From positions 20,179,857-20,243,856 of the forward strand of contig NC_088781.1 in assembly GCF_958450345.1 (NCBI RefSeq): 64,000 bases of DNA, given 5' to 3'. Source of the stretch: Calliphora vicina. Its lineage: Eukaryota > Arthropoda > Insecta > Diptera > Calliphoridae. A program made the translations under genes and the position numbers. Positions 11,161 to 24,200 of the stretch are shown here, piece by piece (position 1 is the first letter of the stretch; every line of letters begins with the position of its first letter). The notes beneath the pieces were generated by a model. The model saw nothing but the letters and a program-made list of their open reading frames with translations. It had not been told where the DNA came from and did not search any database.

Positions 11161-12080
11161 TTTTTTACTCAAACCTAAACCTAAATTGGCCAAGTTTGGA
11201 TAGATCTGGGGAGTACTATGCCCGCTTAAATGAGGCAAATTTTACTTTACACGCTTTAACATTAAGATCTCTACAAAAGAAAAAATATATGGTCTTTTTT
11301 AGGAATAATCCTAAAAAATATGGCTTTTGATAAGGACGAGAAATATCACGACCCTCAAGGACTATTTATATTTGAGCTCATTCGGATCATAAAACGATTT
11401 TTTGCAATTTTTTTGTGAGAACTTTCATTTCATGTAATATAGTGCCAAAAAGGCCATACAAAAAAAATTCGTATTATATAGAAAATAAATTTCCCCCATT
11501 AAACCTAGGAAATTTCGTAAGAATATCTCCAATGTATTATGCGTTTGTGCACCTCCCAAAAATATACGTCTAACACCCACCTTAAAGTAAATAGATCGAC
11601 TCAGAATCATTTTCAGTCAATTAAATTATGTCCGTCCGTCTGACTGCCTATCATTGTAAATCTTATGCGCAAAGTACCGGTTGCAATTTTGAAGATATTT
11701 CGATCGAATATGGCATAAGCATTTTTTGGGCCAAGGACAAAGCCTATTGAAACTGTCTGAAATCGGTCCATTATTTCACCTAGCCCCCATAAAATATCCT
11801 CCCGATATTGGACTTTATCGGTCATAAATGTTTAATTTATATAGGATTCAACAGAAATTTCGCTGCAAATACGTTTTATATATACGGAAGACATGTCACC
11901 TAATTTTATGATGATCGGTCATTTTAACGCGCATAAATCTCTTAAAAAATTTGGTATCAACATAGAATTCAATCGAAATAAGTTCCATATAGTCTTCACA
12001 CGACCTAATTTCATGGCGATCGGTCCATAATTGCTCATTGCTCCCATATAAGGCCCACTTCCGCATATCACTCACGAAAA
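11161..12080 (-). mobile_element. dispersed repeat of a second family
   Basis: Read on the minus strand it contains GACCGATTTCAGACAG, CTTTGTCCTTGGCCC, a core CAGACGGACGGACATAAT..AATTGACT (11611-11636), ATGATTCTGAGTCGATC, TTTAAGGTGGGTGTTAG and CGCATAATACATTGG. I recall near-identical strings in non-coding repeats of many fly genomes. Two short minus-strand frames in it (11425-11825) are not gene-like. It shares the GGACGGACAT core with the hairpin-ended family but little else. Confidence 0.6.
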
Positions 12081-13366
12081 TAAATTCTTAAAATTAATCT
12101 ATAGATTTTTGATTCAAAAAGTCATCACAGATTATTATTCTTCCATTTGGAACACTATTTACCGGCTTAAACGACACGTTAATGTTTCAGTTAATTTGCA
12201 GTAAATAAAACAACTTTATTTCGAGGTTCTTTTAGAAAAAAGTAAATATATTTCATTTAAAATAATAATTTGTGTTGATTCCAAATATATTTAAGTTTTT
12301 TAAAAAAATTATGTATTAAAGTTTAGTTCCAGGTAGACTAGAAGATACAAGAAAAGTACAACTAACAAAATAATGCAACTAAATAACCAAAAAATAAACA
12401 ATACAATAATAAAATGGAAGGAGTTAGAAAATATACTAAAAGACAGACAAAAGTGAAAAAAAAAACATAAAAAGGTGAGTTTTTGTTAATAAATTATTAT
12501 TCAAAATTAATTTGTAAAAACAATACTTTTTTTTAAAATATAGATTTTTGTCAAAGTTAGTTACATTAGATTAAGGTATACTTTTTAAAATGAACATAAA
12601 TAAACACAGCTCTAAATGATTTTTCTTTAAATAATTTCAATAGAGTTTCATAGAAATAAAAATTAAAAGCTAACAATTTTACACAAAATTAAAGCTGTGT
12701 TTGTTTATTGAAGTTGTATTTTTTTTTTAATTTTAATTACAAAAAAATGCAAAATAAATATTAATAAAAAAATGATATACTAGTTGTTTCATGAATTAAA
12801 AAAAAAACAAAATTATAAACAATATAAATAAATAATAAAAAACTATAATAAAAAATTATGTAAAGTGGTCTTTTGTTTTAGAACAGAAAATATTAATATC
12901 AAATTTATATAAATTTATAGACCTGTGTTGTTTTAACATTTAAATAGTATATAAACATGTTTAGTAATTTTATTACAAAACAATTATCGTTAAGGTTATT
13001 GAGTCGTAGATTCTTATTTTTTTTTTGTTTTCTAAATATATATACTAAAAAAATTAATATTTTTTCAATATAATACGTATATATATTTGTTTCAAATGGT
13101 TTTTTTTTTACTTAACCTAAAATCATTTTATATTGCAATTGGTTTCGTTTTTAAACTTTTAAATTTAAAGTTTTTTTTTTCTTTTTTGCTTTTCTAAATC
13201 TAAAAGTTTGCAACAATCAAAAATAATAAAAAAAAGTTTTATTTTTTTCTTAATTATTAGCCTTTCTTATTCAAAAAAAAGTTTTTTTTTTAAATACAGA
13301 AAAGCGTTTGGTTTTTTCTGAAATGTTTAAATTTTCGTTAAGAAAAAATTAAAAAAAAAATTATTT
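12081..13366. other. AT-rich region, possible 3' UTR
   Basis: It consists of long A and T runs with no supported gene. It lies directly downstream, on the minus strand, of the orphan terminal exon ending at 13367 and could be its 3' UTR, with several AATAAA strings on that strand. Confidence 0.4.
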
Positions 13367-13495
13367 TTATTCGTTTTCTTGATTATCTGCCTCAGTAGTG
13401 TTTTCATCAGCGGCTGCTATATTACGTTTACTGGAGGATTTAGCGAGTTCCAAATATTTTTCACCATCAAATCGATTGCTTTCATCTTGTAGATC
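13367..13495 (-). CDS. terminal coding exon of an unassigned gene or alternative mextli 3' exon
   Basis: A strong acceptor (TTTACTTCTACAG) opens a 42-residue acidic frame starting DLQDESNRFDGEKYLELAKS and ending in QENE and a TAA. The codon use and composition look coding, and the other two frames hit stops early. It requires a phase-0 upstream exon. No such exon was found between 13.5 and 18.2 kb. mextli lies upstream on the same strand and has phase-0 junctions, so an alternative last exon is possible but unproven. The protein family is not recognised. Confidence 0.45.
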   Translation of the reverse strand, partial: DLQDESNRFDGEKYLELAKSSSKRNIAAADENTTEADNQENE

Positions 13496-13884
13496 CTGTA
13501 GAAGTAAAGAAAAATAAATGGCAAATATTATTTATGCTAATTATTGGGAGTATTCAAAGCCGGGGAATGTATTGAAAAGTAAATATTTTAGGGGTTTTTA
13601 ATGGGCCAATTATAAACATTTTATTTATTAAATGGCTCCTAGCAAGTATTTCCTTTCTGTTCAACTATTTTGTATCAATCATAAACGATTTTTTACTATA
13701 ACTATTATTTCACAATTTTTAAAATTTTTTTTTTACAAGAATCCAGATATAGATCAGAAATAGGTAAAAAATCGAGGTAGTCGTGCTTTATTTTTTTCCT
13801 TTTTTATATTAAAATTTCGTTTCGTTTTTATATTAAATCAATCGTTTAAGTTAATTAGGGATTTCGGAAAGTTGAAAATCATGT
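13496..13884. other. AT-rich spacer or intron
   Basis: Presumed intron upstream of the orphan exon; no gene. Around 13739-13780 a short piece (TCCAGATATAGATCAGAAATAGG..ATCGAGGTAG) resembles the interior of the hairpin-ended repeats. Confidence 0.4.
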
Positions 13885-14293
13885 GAATTCGATTTACAGA
13901 ACACCAAAATATGTGAATTCGTTAACGTTACTCGAAATCGGTTTAAAAAATGTGTGGTTATTTTTAATCGTAACGATATACTGAGAGTTTTGATACAAAA
14001 AGTATTTTAACCGTTTGCATATCTCTGCGATAAATCCTAACCAAATCGGTTATTATTAAGTTATAATTCAAAAACGAATAATAAACAAATTTATGTTTTG
14101 AAAATCTCACGATTTTGTATATTGAAACAGGTTTGTTTACTCGAAAGTATTACGAGATTCGATTCGATTTACAGAGCACCAAAATATGTGAATTCGTTTA
14201 AAAACGTTACTCGGAATCGTTTTACAAAACAGGAGAAAATGTCTGGTTATTTTTAATCGTAACGATATACTGACTGTTTTGACACAAAAAGAT
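13885..14293. repeat. two diverged direct repeats, about 110-130 bp each
   Basis: Copies at about 13887-14000 and 14160-14293 share CGATTTACAGA, CACCAAAATATGTGAATTCG, ACGTTACTCG and TTATTTTTAATCGTAACGAT, then ATACTGA. Spacing is about 275 bp. The second copy carries small insertions. Confidence 0.75.
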
Positions 14294-15714
14294 CGACTTA
14301 GATCTGGTTATCGTTTTTCGTAACAATATACTTCCAATTAATATAATTTTTTGTATGAGATCTGTGAGTATATATCGTCACCATAAAAAATTACCAGAGA
14401 TGAAGAAAATGGGGCTTAATCTGTTATTTAAACTATTTAAAATTAACCTTAAAATAAATGCCATAGAATCTGGAAAAATAGATAAAACCTTTGCCAACAA
14501 CATATTTACTTTAATAATACATTCCCATAAAATAATACAACTTAGGCTTACCTTTTACCAAAATATGTATGTAATATTATTTGTTTAAGTCTAGCATTTG
14601 TTTTGTTTTTAATGACAAAGTATAAGCATATAAAATGTGAGTATTGAAATTCTCTTCCCGTTCGTTAAAGGTATGATAGTGCAGGTGATTATTAGTTACG
14701 AATTTTATTATTAGAGACTCATACGTTTTTGCATACACAAACATATAAAGTAATGATGAGTAATGAATTGAAAACAAATGATACAATATAAAGCCATGAT
14801 GATTAATAACAATATGAATGGAGAATGAATGTAGTTAGGTGGTGTCTTAATTTTAAGTTTTCGCGCGTTGTATATATTACCAAATACAGCCAAGTTTAAT
14901 CCAAATAAGCCGAGTTCAAAATACTTTAATAAAAATAGACCATAAAAGCAAGCTAAATTAAACAACAAACCACCCAAATGAACTTAAATATTAAGTTATA
15001 GTAAGTAATTCCATGGCAAATCAAACATGTTTTCAATATAAATTTTATTTAATGAAAATATTACAAAATTTGGATTTATTAATAGATTTGCTGTGGAATG
15101 ACCCATATGTTTGATTTCGTTTAGTTTGCTATATAAAATGATTTAAAAGTTTTCTATTATATATGATTTTTATTTTTGTTTTATTACCAAGTGTTTCTAA
15201 AGTATTTTTTAAATACCTTTTATACAGGTAGAAATATATTTTTTTTTAAAAAATCATGAGATTTACTTTTTCTTAACTTTTTTTTTTTGGTTATAACTGG
15301 TGATCACAAAATAATATAATAATAATACATAAAATTAATGAAATACATAAAAAGTTGTTGTAGTAGTTTTGTAGGTAGTTATAGGTTTTTTGTGTGTTAA
15401 TAATTATTAAGTACAATCAATCAATCGATCATCATCATTATACATAAAAATACATTTATGAAATAGTCTTCTCTTTGGTTTAAGTTTAAGGAATGCATAA
15501 TTTACGTTTAAATTTGTTAATCGTTTTCTATCTTCTTTACTTTTTAAGTATTTTATAAATACTTGTATGATTTAAATATTATTTTTGTTTGTTTTATTAT
15601 TTTTTTTATACATATTTCTTTTTTTAAATTAAATTTAATCTGTTTCACAGCCAAAACACAGATTATATTGAGTTTGAAATAATAATAAAAACAAAAATTT
15701 TAAATAAATTTTGA
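14294..15714. other. AT-rich DNA without recognised genes
   Basis: Plus- and minus-strand frames at 14355-14588 and 14577-14977 are short, Lys/Asn- or Phe/Leu-rich and lack recognisable domains. Nothing else is supported. Confidence 0.5.
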
Positions 15715-16130
15715 TATAATTTCGTTCACAGTGTAAATTTTGTTTTCGTAAAACAAAAATTAATTTTTAATTTTTTTTAAAAGAAATTGTTCACAGTGCA
15801 TAATTTGTTTTTAGAAAACAAATAAAATTTAATATTTAAATAAAAATGATTTAACTTGAGATTCTTAGTTTTGTGTTTTTATGTGTTATTAAAAAAAAAA
15901 ACAAATTGTGTAAAATATTCTAACGGAGAAATGTAACAATATTTTTTGGAGGAACAAGGAGTTAATCTAAAACAATTAACAAGTAAATTAAAATGGATAA
16001 AAAATAATCTTCCGTTTTTTTTTTGATAAAAAATAATTTGTTCACAGTAGTGTAAATTTGTCTTTAGAAAACAAATAAAATTTAATTTTTAAATCAAAAT
16101 TATTTAACTTGAGAATCTTGTGTTTTTTTA
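15715..16130. repeat. imperfect repeats containing GTTCACAGTG
   Basis: Three related units, near 15724, 15789 and 16040, share GTTCACAGTG, TTTTTAGAAAACAAATAAAA, AAATTTAAT and, in two of them, TTTAACTTGAGA followed by TTGTGTTTTT. Units are separated by non-repeated sequence, suggesting an old duplication later interrupted. Confidence 0.6.
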
Positions 16131-16589
16131 AAAATGTTAAAAAAATAATATGTAATTGAAATAAAAAATATGAAAGCCTAATAAAAAAAAATTTTTTAAA
16201 AGTACCAAAAGTTCTATTAAAATGTACTTAAGCATTAACTTGCTAAAAATTCAAGCATTTGAAAATTTCGTTGGAATTATATTCAAATATTCCTCCATGT
16301 CACAGAATTCCAATCCGATCGATAGTGGAATTAATTCGTCAGAAAAAGTAAAACAAAAATATTTTCGGAATGAAACCACTTACAGTTTCTTAAGTTGAAT
16401 TGATATTAGTATGTATGTAATTATTTGTTCTTGTAACTTAAATAATCTTCTTAAATAATTTATTTACCAAAAACTTGAGTTTTGTTTTAATAACTACTGG
16501 TGGTTTTTCAATGACAAGCTTCTATGTCAATAGAAGATTACAATGGCTGGGGTACAGTACATCTGGTCAGTAGTACTACTGACAATGAC

Positions 16590-16742
16590 ACGTTCCCACG
16601 ACAATTGGATCTCCGTTCCGGAACGACCCGAAACATATTTGGCCAAATTGTTAACTCAGCGACAGCTGTATAAACCGAACGTTTTTTTCCTTCAGGAAAG
16701 TACAATCGACCACAGTCGAACAGTTACAACAACAACTGATAA
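16590..16742 (+). mobile_element. AAC-tailed dispersed repeat, copy 1
   Basis: It contains ATTGGATCTCCGTTCCGGAA, CGACCCGAA, TTGTTAACTCAGCGACAG, a CAGGAAAGTACAATCG block and an end GTTACAACAACAACTGAT. Closely similar sequence is at 27564-27682 and degenerate copies at 16869-16975 and about 48340-48565. The (AAC)n end suggests a retrotransposed SINE-like element or the 3' end of a LINE; the family is not recognised. Confidence 0.55.
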
Positions 16743-16868
16743 TGTCAATAGTAAATCACTACAAATTCACTGCAGGGTAATTTGAAGAAGGAAACAAATA
16801 AAAATCTTTAAACGGAAATTATTTCCTGTAAAATCAGTATTATAGTGTATTAAATCACAGTTCCATAT

Positions 16869-16975
16869 CGTTCCCACAATTATCGAACAAAGAATGTAAA
16901 CTCAGTGACAGATGTCTCAACCGGAAGTATTTTTCTCTAGAGACAGCAAAGCTGTTACAACAACAACAGATCCAT
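16869..16975 (+). mobile_element. AAC-tailed dispersed repeat, copy 2 (degenerate)
   Basis: It shares CGTTCCCACAA, AACTCAGTGACAG, a CTCTAGAGACAG block matching the CAGGAAAG region, and GTTACAACAACAACAGATCC. It lies about 130 bp from copy 1 in the same orientation. Confidence 0.45.
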
Positions 16976-17143
16976 ATATTTTTTGTTCTGGTGTTGAGAA
17001 CTGTAGCATTTTTGTTATTGCTACAGTATTTTCCCTTCCTTATTCATAATAAAGTTTGTAATTTATCGAAGGTATACGAATATTGTATGGATATTTTCAA
17101 TACGCTATAATTTTGAAACTGCAATATAGTCGAAACGACCCGA

Positions 17144-17625
17144 GTATCACTCGGCCAAAGAATGCCACCGAAATGTATCGAAGGTAAAAAAATTTTGTAT
17201 GAAAATTTTCAATACGTTATAATTTGAAAACTGAAAAGATATCATATCAAAAAGTTTAAAGAATTCTTGAAATATATCAAAGGTAAGATAAAATTTAATT
17301 AAATCGAAAATGCCAATGTTTTGTACATGTTGACATGGATTCTTTCGTTTATTTCATTTGAAGGCAGGAACAAACTTGCTTCTGTATCACTCGGCCAAAG
17401 AATGCCACCGAAATGTATCGAAGGTAAAAAAATTTTGTATGAAAATTTTCAATACGTTATAATTTGAAAACTGAAAAGATATCATATCAAAAAGTTTAAA
17501 GAATTCTTGAAATATATCAAAGGTAAGATAAAATTTAATTAAATCGAAAATGCCAATGTTTTGTACATGTTGACATGGATTCTTTCGTTTATTTCATTTG
17601 AAGGCAGGAACAAACTTGCTTCTGT
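17144..17625. repeat. perfect 240-bp tandem duplication
   Basis: Positions 17144-17385 and 17384-17625 are identical at every base compared, with a 240-bp offset. The unit starts GTATCACTCGGCCAAAGAAT and ends CAAACTTGCTTCT. CTCGGCCAAAGAATG resembles the AAC-tailed repeat interior (TCGGCCAAAGATTG). Zero divergence in otherwise decayed DNA means a very recent duplication or an assembly artefact. Confidence 0.95.
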
Positions 17626-18268
17626 GTTTTAAAAAAAAAGGTATTTCAAACAGAATTTAAACAAATTAAATTCACAAAATCCTCAGCATTTTTGAAATGT
17701 CCAACGTTGTTTTATCACCGCAATAGAACAAATAAATCACAAAATATGATGCATTATTAAATTAGTTTTAAAATAAAAAATGTTAAAAATTAAAATATTT
17801 TTTTGTAAACAATATTGCACTTAACATTGTTCAACAATTTAAAACTAAAATTAAAATTACATTCAGTTTAAAAAAAAAAAAAACGCAAAACAAAAATTTT
17901 TAAATAACTTCCCTGTTCCCCCTATAACGAGTATACATTTCTCTCAAGAATCCAAAACATTACGAGTATGAGTGTGTAAAGTGTATTTAAAGTGCGTTTA
18001 AAAAACGGTGTTTTTTATATAAAAAGTTTAAAAACCAATTATCAATTAGTTTCCTTAGATATTTAATAATTATAAATTAGAAACTTTTTCTTTGAAAATC
18101 ATTTCTTTTTTTTTAATCAAACTCCATTACAACGATTTTGTAATTGTCTTATATTTAATAATAAATTTTTTTTTAGTTTTTTTTTTTGGAGATGTTGGGT
18201 CGTGTTTGTTAAAGAGTAGTACTAAAAGTAAGTAAAATTTAAAACATAAATTTTCTCTTTTCTTTACT
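17626..18268. other. mextli 3' flank / 3' UTR
   Basis: AT-rich, non-coding sequence immediately downstream of the mextli stop on the minus strand. AATAAA-like strings are present, but the true cleavage site cannot be chosen. Confidence 0.4.
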
Positions 18269-21200
18269 CTAGTCACAAGTCGAATATGAACGAAATTCAT
18301 AATTTAATTTAGGACGCATACATGACGTTGATGATGAGTTAGAAGAAGTTGTGGCACAGATTGAATTTGCACTATTGGTAGCAGTTGTTACAGCTACAAA
18401 TTCAACTTCATCGTCATCATCATCATGTACATTATTACCACCAGCAGCATCTCCCTGAGCAGAGGAGATTCTTTGACTGAGTTGATCATAGTTGGATTTT
18501 AAATTTTCATTTGATTTATTTGTAATACCGCCACTACTGCACTTGCTACTCTCGACCATAATATCGGATATAATTTTGATTTGCTTATTTAACAGCTTTT
18601 GACGTGTATCAGTATTTGTTATGGCCGTTAAAGGGGCCGAAGTCATTGGACCCGTGCGAACCGAAGTTATATGACGATTTAGACCAGCACTATGTATGCG
18701 GCCACTGCCAGCAGTAACATTTAATGAAGTATTATTAACATTCGCTGTAATATGTGTATGAATGTTCGAATTAGCATTAGCAGCAGGTGCTGATGGTGGA
18801 GCAGGAGTAGGAGGTAACTCAATGTTAGGGGATGGCGTTTTCATAGTAGCCTCATAGCCATCCTCATCAATACTATAGGTCAAACGATTGAAGAACCCCT
18901 TGCGTCTTATATTTAGCGCTAGACTACCATGATGGGAATTTAGTTTGTATGCTAGGGAATTATTAGCAGCTTCTAAAGGCTTTGAAGTAGTATTATTTAT
19001 GTTATCATTGTAATAAACCTGATGATTGTTATTACTATTATTCTGATTAATTAGATTATTAAAACTAATACTTAAATTATTATTGGTAACAGGAGGAGAA
19101 ATGTTAGTGACATTATTGGAAGATGTTGTTGGTATGTTATGAGTGAAAGTTGTTGAATTGGTATTAAAAGATTTAACAAAGCTACTGTTGTTAGTAGTAG
19201 AATTAATAATATTTGTATTTGTATTGGTAGTGGTGGTGGTATTTGTAGTTGTGGTAAATGTGGAAGTGTTTGCTGTAGTCATATTTTGAGTACAAGTTGA
19301 TGGTGCAGCAGCATTATTGCAAGCAACACGTAGCGTTAATGCAGAAGCTTTTGGTTGGGAGGAGGAGGAGTTAGGGGAATTTGTTAAAGGAGTAAGAGTA
19401 GTACTATTATTACTAGTAGTAGTTGAAGTAGTAGTAGCTGTAGAAGCATGCGTAGTTGTTGTAGATGTTGTTACCTTATTACGTATGATGGCTGGAAATT
19501 TGTCACAGATCTTTTGCCATTCGGTTGGTAGCGCCCAGGAATGAGGACTTTTAGCATAATACAACAAATGCTCATATTGATGAACAATGCGTGCTGTTAA
19601 ACGAAACGATTTATTAAGAAAAGTTGATAAATTTATTATATCTTTATGTATTAACTTACTTGTATCTGTATTGGTATTGTTTACATTATTGCCAGGTTCA
19701 CTTTTTTGTCGCATTATGGCTGCACTTGCTGCATTAGCTGCTGCTGCTGCCTCGGGTGTGGAATCTTTACGGGAGAAATGACTTCTACGTGATCGTGCTA
19801 AGCCATTGCTCTGAGATGCTGATTTAGCTAAAACAATTTAAAATATATACAAATTTTAATATTAAATGATATTCAGTGAAATTAAATAGAGGCCACGAAA
19901 TATATTTTAATGCTGTTTGTTCTTCATCTTTCTTTTATTAAAATTAACACACAAAAAAGTTAGAAAATAAAAGATTGTTATGAGAAGCACTGTTTTATAC
20001 CAAACTATACTTTAAAATAATTTTTTTTTATTAGTGAAAAAAATTGTATGGCAAACATTTTTTAATTTTTTTTTTTAATTTTTAAGAAACATTTTTAAAT
20101 TTTATGAGAAAAATTTTTTTTCGTGAAAAAAGTAATTCGGGTTAAAATTTTTTTTTACCGATTTTGACCCACTGTAGGTAAAATATACCATGGTGTTAAA
20201 TATAAAATAATTGCATAAAGAATTCACAAATGCTAAAGTTCCATTAAATAAAAATTTAATATAAACCGGTCTTTTTGAAGACAAAAACCGAAACCGCTTA
20301 ACCATTTTTTTAAAAACATTAATCGAAACCGGTTTTTTCAAAAACACACTTTTTCGGTTAAACCGGAAACCGGTTTTTTTAAATTTGCCAGTTTTTTGGA
20401 TACTCTAGTATGAACCATGTATGTAAGTTTTTTGGGGGCTACCGAAAGTTGATTTCATCATATAGACGAACATTGCTATATCGACTTCGATATCTATAAC
20501 ACCAGAATATACTTTGTGGGATCGCAAATGAAAAAAGTAGAAATTACAAACGGAATGACAAACTTTATATACTCTTGACACTCATTTTGAAGGGTATACA
20601 CATAAATTATAAGAAATTTATATGTAGATTAATTAAGATTCAAACTAATTGTTAAATGAATTAATTTTTTATAAATCATTAATTGTATAAATTCATCATA
20701 GTATGTAAGAAGCAAAGCTTAAATTAAATAAATGAATTAGGTAATTCACTGTTTATTGCTCTAGCGAAAATGCCATTTATCACAACAACATCATAATAAT
20801 ATACGAAAGTTCGCATTTTCGCAAGGGTAAAATTGATGACGTGAATAACCTTAATATAATCATTCATTAATTTGCCTTCAATATGAAAAAGAAACTAATT
20901 TGCCTAGCTTAACTGTTATGCAAAAAATTAATATTATAAACTTTAAACACGAATGATTTGTGTTTCCCCTTTAAAAAGGGAGACAGTCATCAGCACTCAC
21001 ACATATTTTAAGCTGAAAATAATTCAAATTATAAATAAAAAGAATAAAGAACTAAAAATTAAACCAACATAAATTCACATAACAAAATAAAAGAAATTGT
21101 CTACCAACTTACATAAATTATTGGAATCGGGAAAGAAAACGTCATCATCATTATCTTGGTTATTGTTGCTGTTAACAGAAGATATATAATTAAGACCAAT

Positions 21201-24200
21201 ACCACTATCGGTAGCCAAAGGTGAGGCAGCATGTAAAGGGGTGCCCATAGCAAATTGGGGAGCTCCGGTCATTGGAGTTGTGGGAGTAGAAATGGGACTA
21301 GCATCAAAAGCGGCTCCAGCCTCTATAGAAGCTAAAAAGTCAGCACTGCTAAAATGATCATCCAATACCAATTTTGCTATCTATAATTTAAACAGTACAT
21401 ATATATATATTGCCGTCAGCTTAATTTTATTATTATTATTATTGTTAATGACTACTAACCCTCACTAATTCACAACAGTCGCCGGTGATCTTAATTACAT
21501 GGTGGCCAACATTGCAAGTGAATTTGTATTCACCTAAAGAAGCATCATTTGTAGAATATGAATGCAATAACATTTGCGAATGAGGACGTATTGGTTTACC
21601 TGCAGCAGCAGCCGCTACGGCGGCATTAGCTACAGGTGTACTTGTATTCATTGCCTGAATATTCGCCATATGCTGTTGATGTTGCTGTTGGTTGTGGTGT
21701 TGGTGTTGATGCTGTTGTACCATCTGTTGAGAGGCTGCAGCGGCAGTCATAAAATTTTGAGCTGAATTGAAACTCAAACGATTGGATAGATTACTAGCAC
21801 CGGGTGTACGTGGCTGTACGGGTTCATCGGAATTGGAGGAAGCTAATGAAGAACAAGAGCCGCCACCGCCAGCATGACTGCTAACCATTGCTGGATCCAA
21901 ACGTACCGGTGAGGCATTACGACGTATGGTATCCTCAATCAGCTGTTTAGCATAACTTTAACAAACAAACATATTATTTACTTGAAAATATGTACAATAA
22001 CAATAAAACCTACTTGATTTTTTCTTCTGCTGGACCGGTAATCTGTACCAGACGTTCTTTGGCACCGGGATTTACTTGAGAGATTGAAATGTTTTTATTA
22101 TCATTTTATTTTAGCATTATCTTTATTACACAAATTATATGTATGTATGTCAATGAAGTAGTAAGTAAGTAGTATTAAAAATATGTAATAAATGAAAGCA
22201 TAATGAAATTAATAATAAATATTAAAATAGTTTTATTTTATAGAAAAACTGTGGCCATAAATGTTTAAAATGAAAAGTGCAGTTTGGGTGGGGTGAGAGT
22301 ATATGAATACAAATGAATTTATTTTGCCTTTAGAACAATTTGTAAGTTAAACTTTTAAATTATTAACAACAACAAAAATGAAAAATGTTTATTATAAAAT
22401 TAAGGTTAATACATGCTATGCTTAAGAGTTTACACTACATTTAGCTGAGTTCCAATATAAAAATGATAAACATTCAATTGCATTTCCAACCAATGAAATA
22501 AAAAATGAGAAAAAAAAGGATTTTTCTTTAGAGTGATTAATGTACCAACAAAAATGGTAGTTATCAAATTAAAGGGTTATTTTTTGTATATGTGGTTACC
22601 TCTTTGGAAGGATATAATAGTTTCACTGAGTTCCTCTATCATATGGACTCGACGGCCTTTGATGCCCATTACTTACAAATTTAAAAGACAGACAAGTTAC
22701 AGAAAGGAGAGCATCGTGGGAGAAATAATAACAATAATAAATGTAAAGGTAAGAGTTTTAACAAAATAAAAAAAAACATGTTTTCAAAAGATAATATAGA
22801 CTTCTATACCAATACTAGTATTGTTTTTTGTTTGTACATATTTTTTAGTTTTAATAAAAAGTATTTTTTAAAGATGTTTTTTTTTGATTGATCAATAAAT
22901 ACCTTTGCCTGAATCAGCATTACGTATAACCACCTCATCCTTACAATATGTTTTGCCGGGAATTTTTGTTGGTTTTGGAAATTTACCCGAATTGCGTATG
23001 ACTTCACCGGGACTCAAGAGCAAATGTTGCTGGTTAGCCGAGCCAACGGAAGCAATAGCTGCCGCAGCAGCTGCTGCTGCTGCATTTCCCCCCATGTTCA
23101 TACCACCAAATGTAGGGGAGGTGCTTAAAAATGCTGTTTGTGTGGGATCAACATGATTTTGGACATCATTTAACTGTAAAAAATTATATTTTTTTTATTA
23201 TAGGCATGTAATTTAACGATGTACGTCTGTTGAAATTGACTTTGCAAAATTGTTCCCTAAATAGCTGAGATATGAGCAAAAGTCAACTATTTAGTGACTA
23301 AAAATTTCGTTACAAAACTAAACTTTAACAAAAAAAATTTTTGTTAAAAAAATGTCGCCAAGTGAAGAAAAAATTGTTTTAAAAAAAATTTTGGTAAAAA
23401 AAATCCGCGAAAAAAAGTTTATTGGTCCAATTTGAAAAAAAAAAAACATATTTCACCCAACATTTTTTTTAATTCAAAATAATTTTTTTTTTCAAAATTT
23501 TTTAAATTCTTACCTTAAAGGGTATATAAGATTAGGCTCAGCTGAATATAGCTTTTGTACTTGTTATGGTATCGAAATGTTAATCGTTTTTTGGAAATTT
23601 GTATATCTCTGTTTTATATTTCGAGGGGAAATATTGTTTCAGACTTCTTGGAGTCCGCAAAACCCCATTATGTAACCGTTGTTGTAAAAAGTATAATAAT
23701 TGTAACAGATCGCATATCTAAACTTTTAATGCCATAGTTATTTGTGGAAAGTAGATTTCAACAGACAGACGGTAATAGGAAAATATAATTAAATCAGAGT
23801 GGTATATTCGGCTGTGCCTATTCATATGAATTTTTCACCTCACCCAGGATAAAAAATTGGAAGTACTTCAGTAATAGTAGTGAATGCCATTTGCACTACT
23901 TCTTAAGCAATAGTACATTACAATTCATTATAAATTGCTTCCTCTAAATGCGAATGAATGCGTCAATAATGTTTTTAAATATTTCACTTAAATTTAAAAT
24001 TTTATGAGATTAAAGTGTTTTTGTATTTAATTTTGAAAATAAATTTTTAAATCTTTAATCGATTCATCGAACTTGCATTGAAATAAATAATCGCCTAAAC
24101 ACGTGATCTCCAATGATACGCTAATGTAAAAATCATGCACGTTTCACATAAATCGAAGCACTTCATCATCAGTTTAACCCCTGCATGAACTATATCATTG

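Noticed and set aside
11425..11825. Minus-strand small frames
   Set aside because: They lie inside a known-looking non-coding dispersed repeat and are broken between copies.
14577..14977. Hydrophobic minus-strand frames as a membrane protein gene
   Set aside because: Short, AT-driven Phe/Leu composition, no splice or domain support.
19317..19781. Plus-strand Val/Leu-rich and Ala-rich frames
   Set aside because: Antisense shadows of the Thr/Asn-rich mextli exon.
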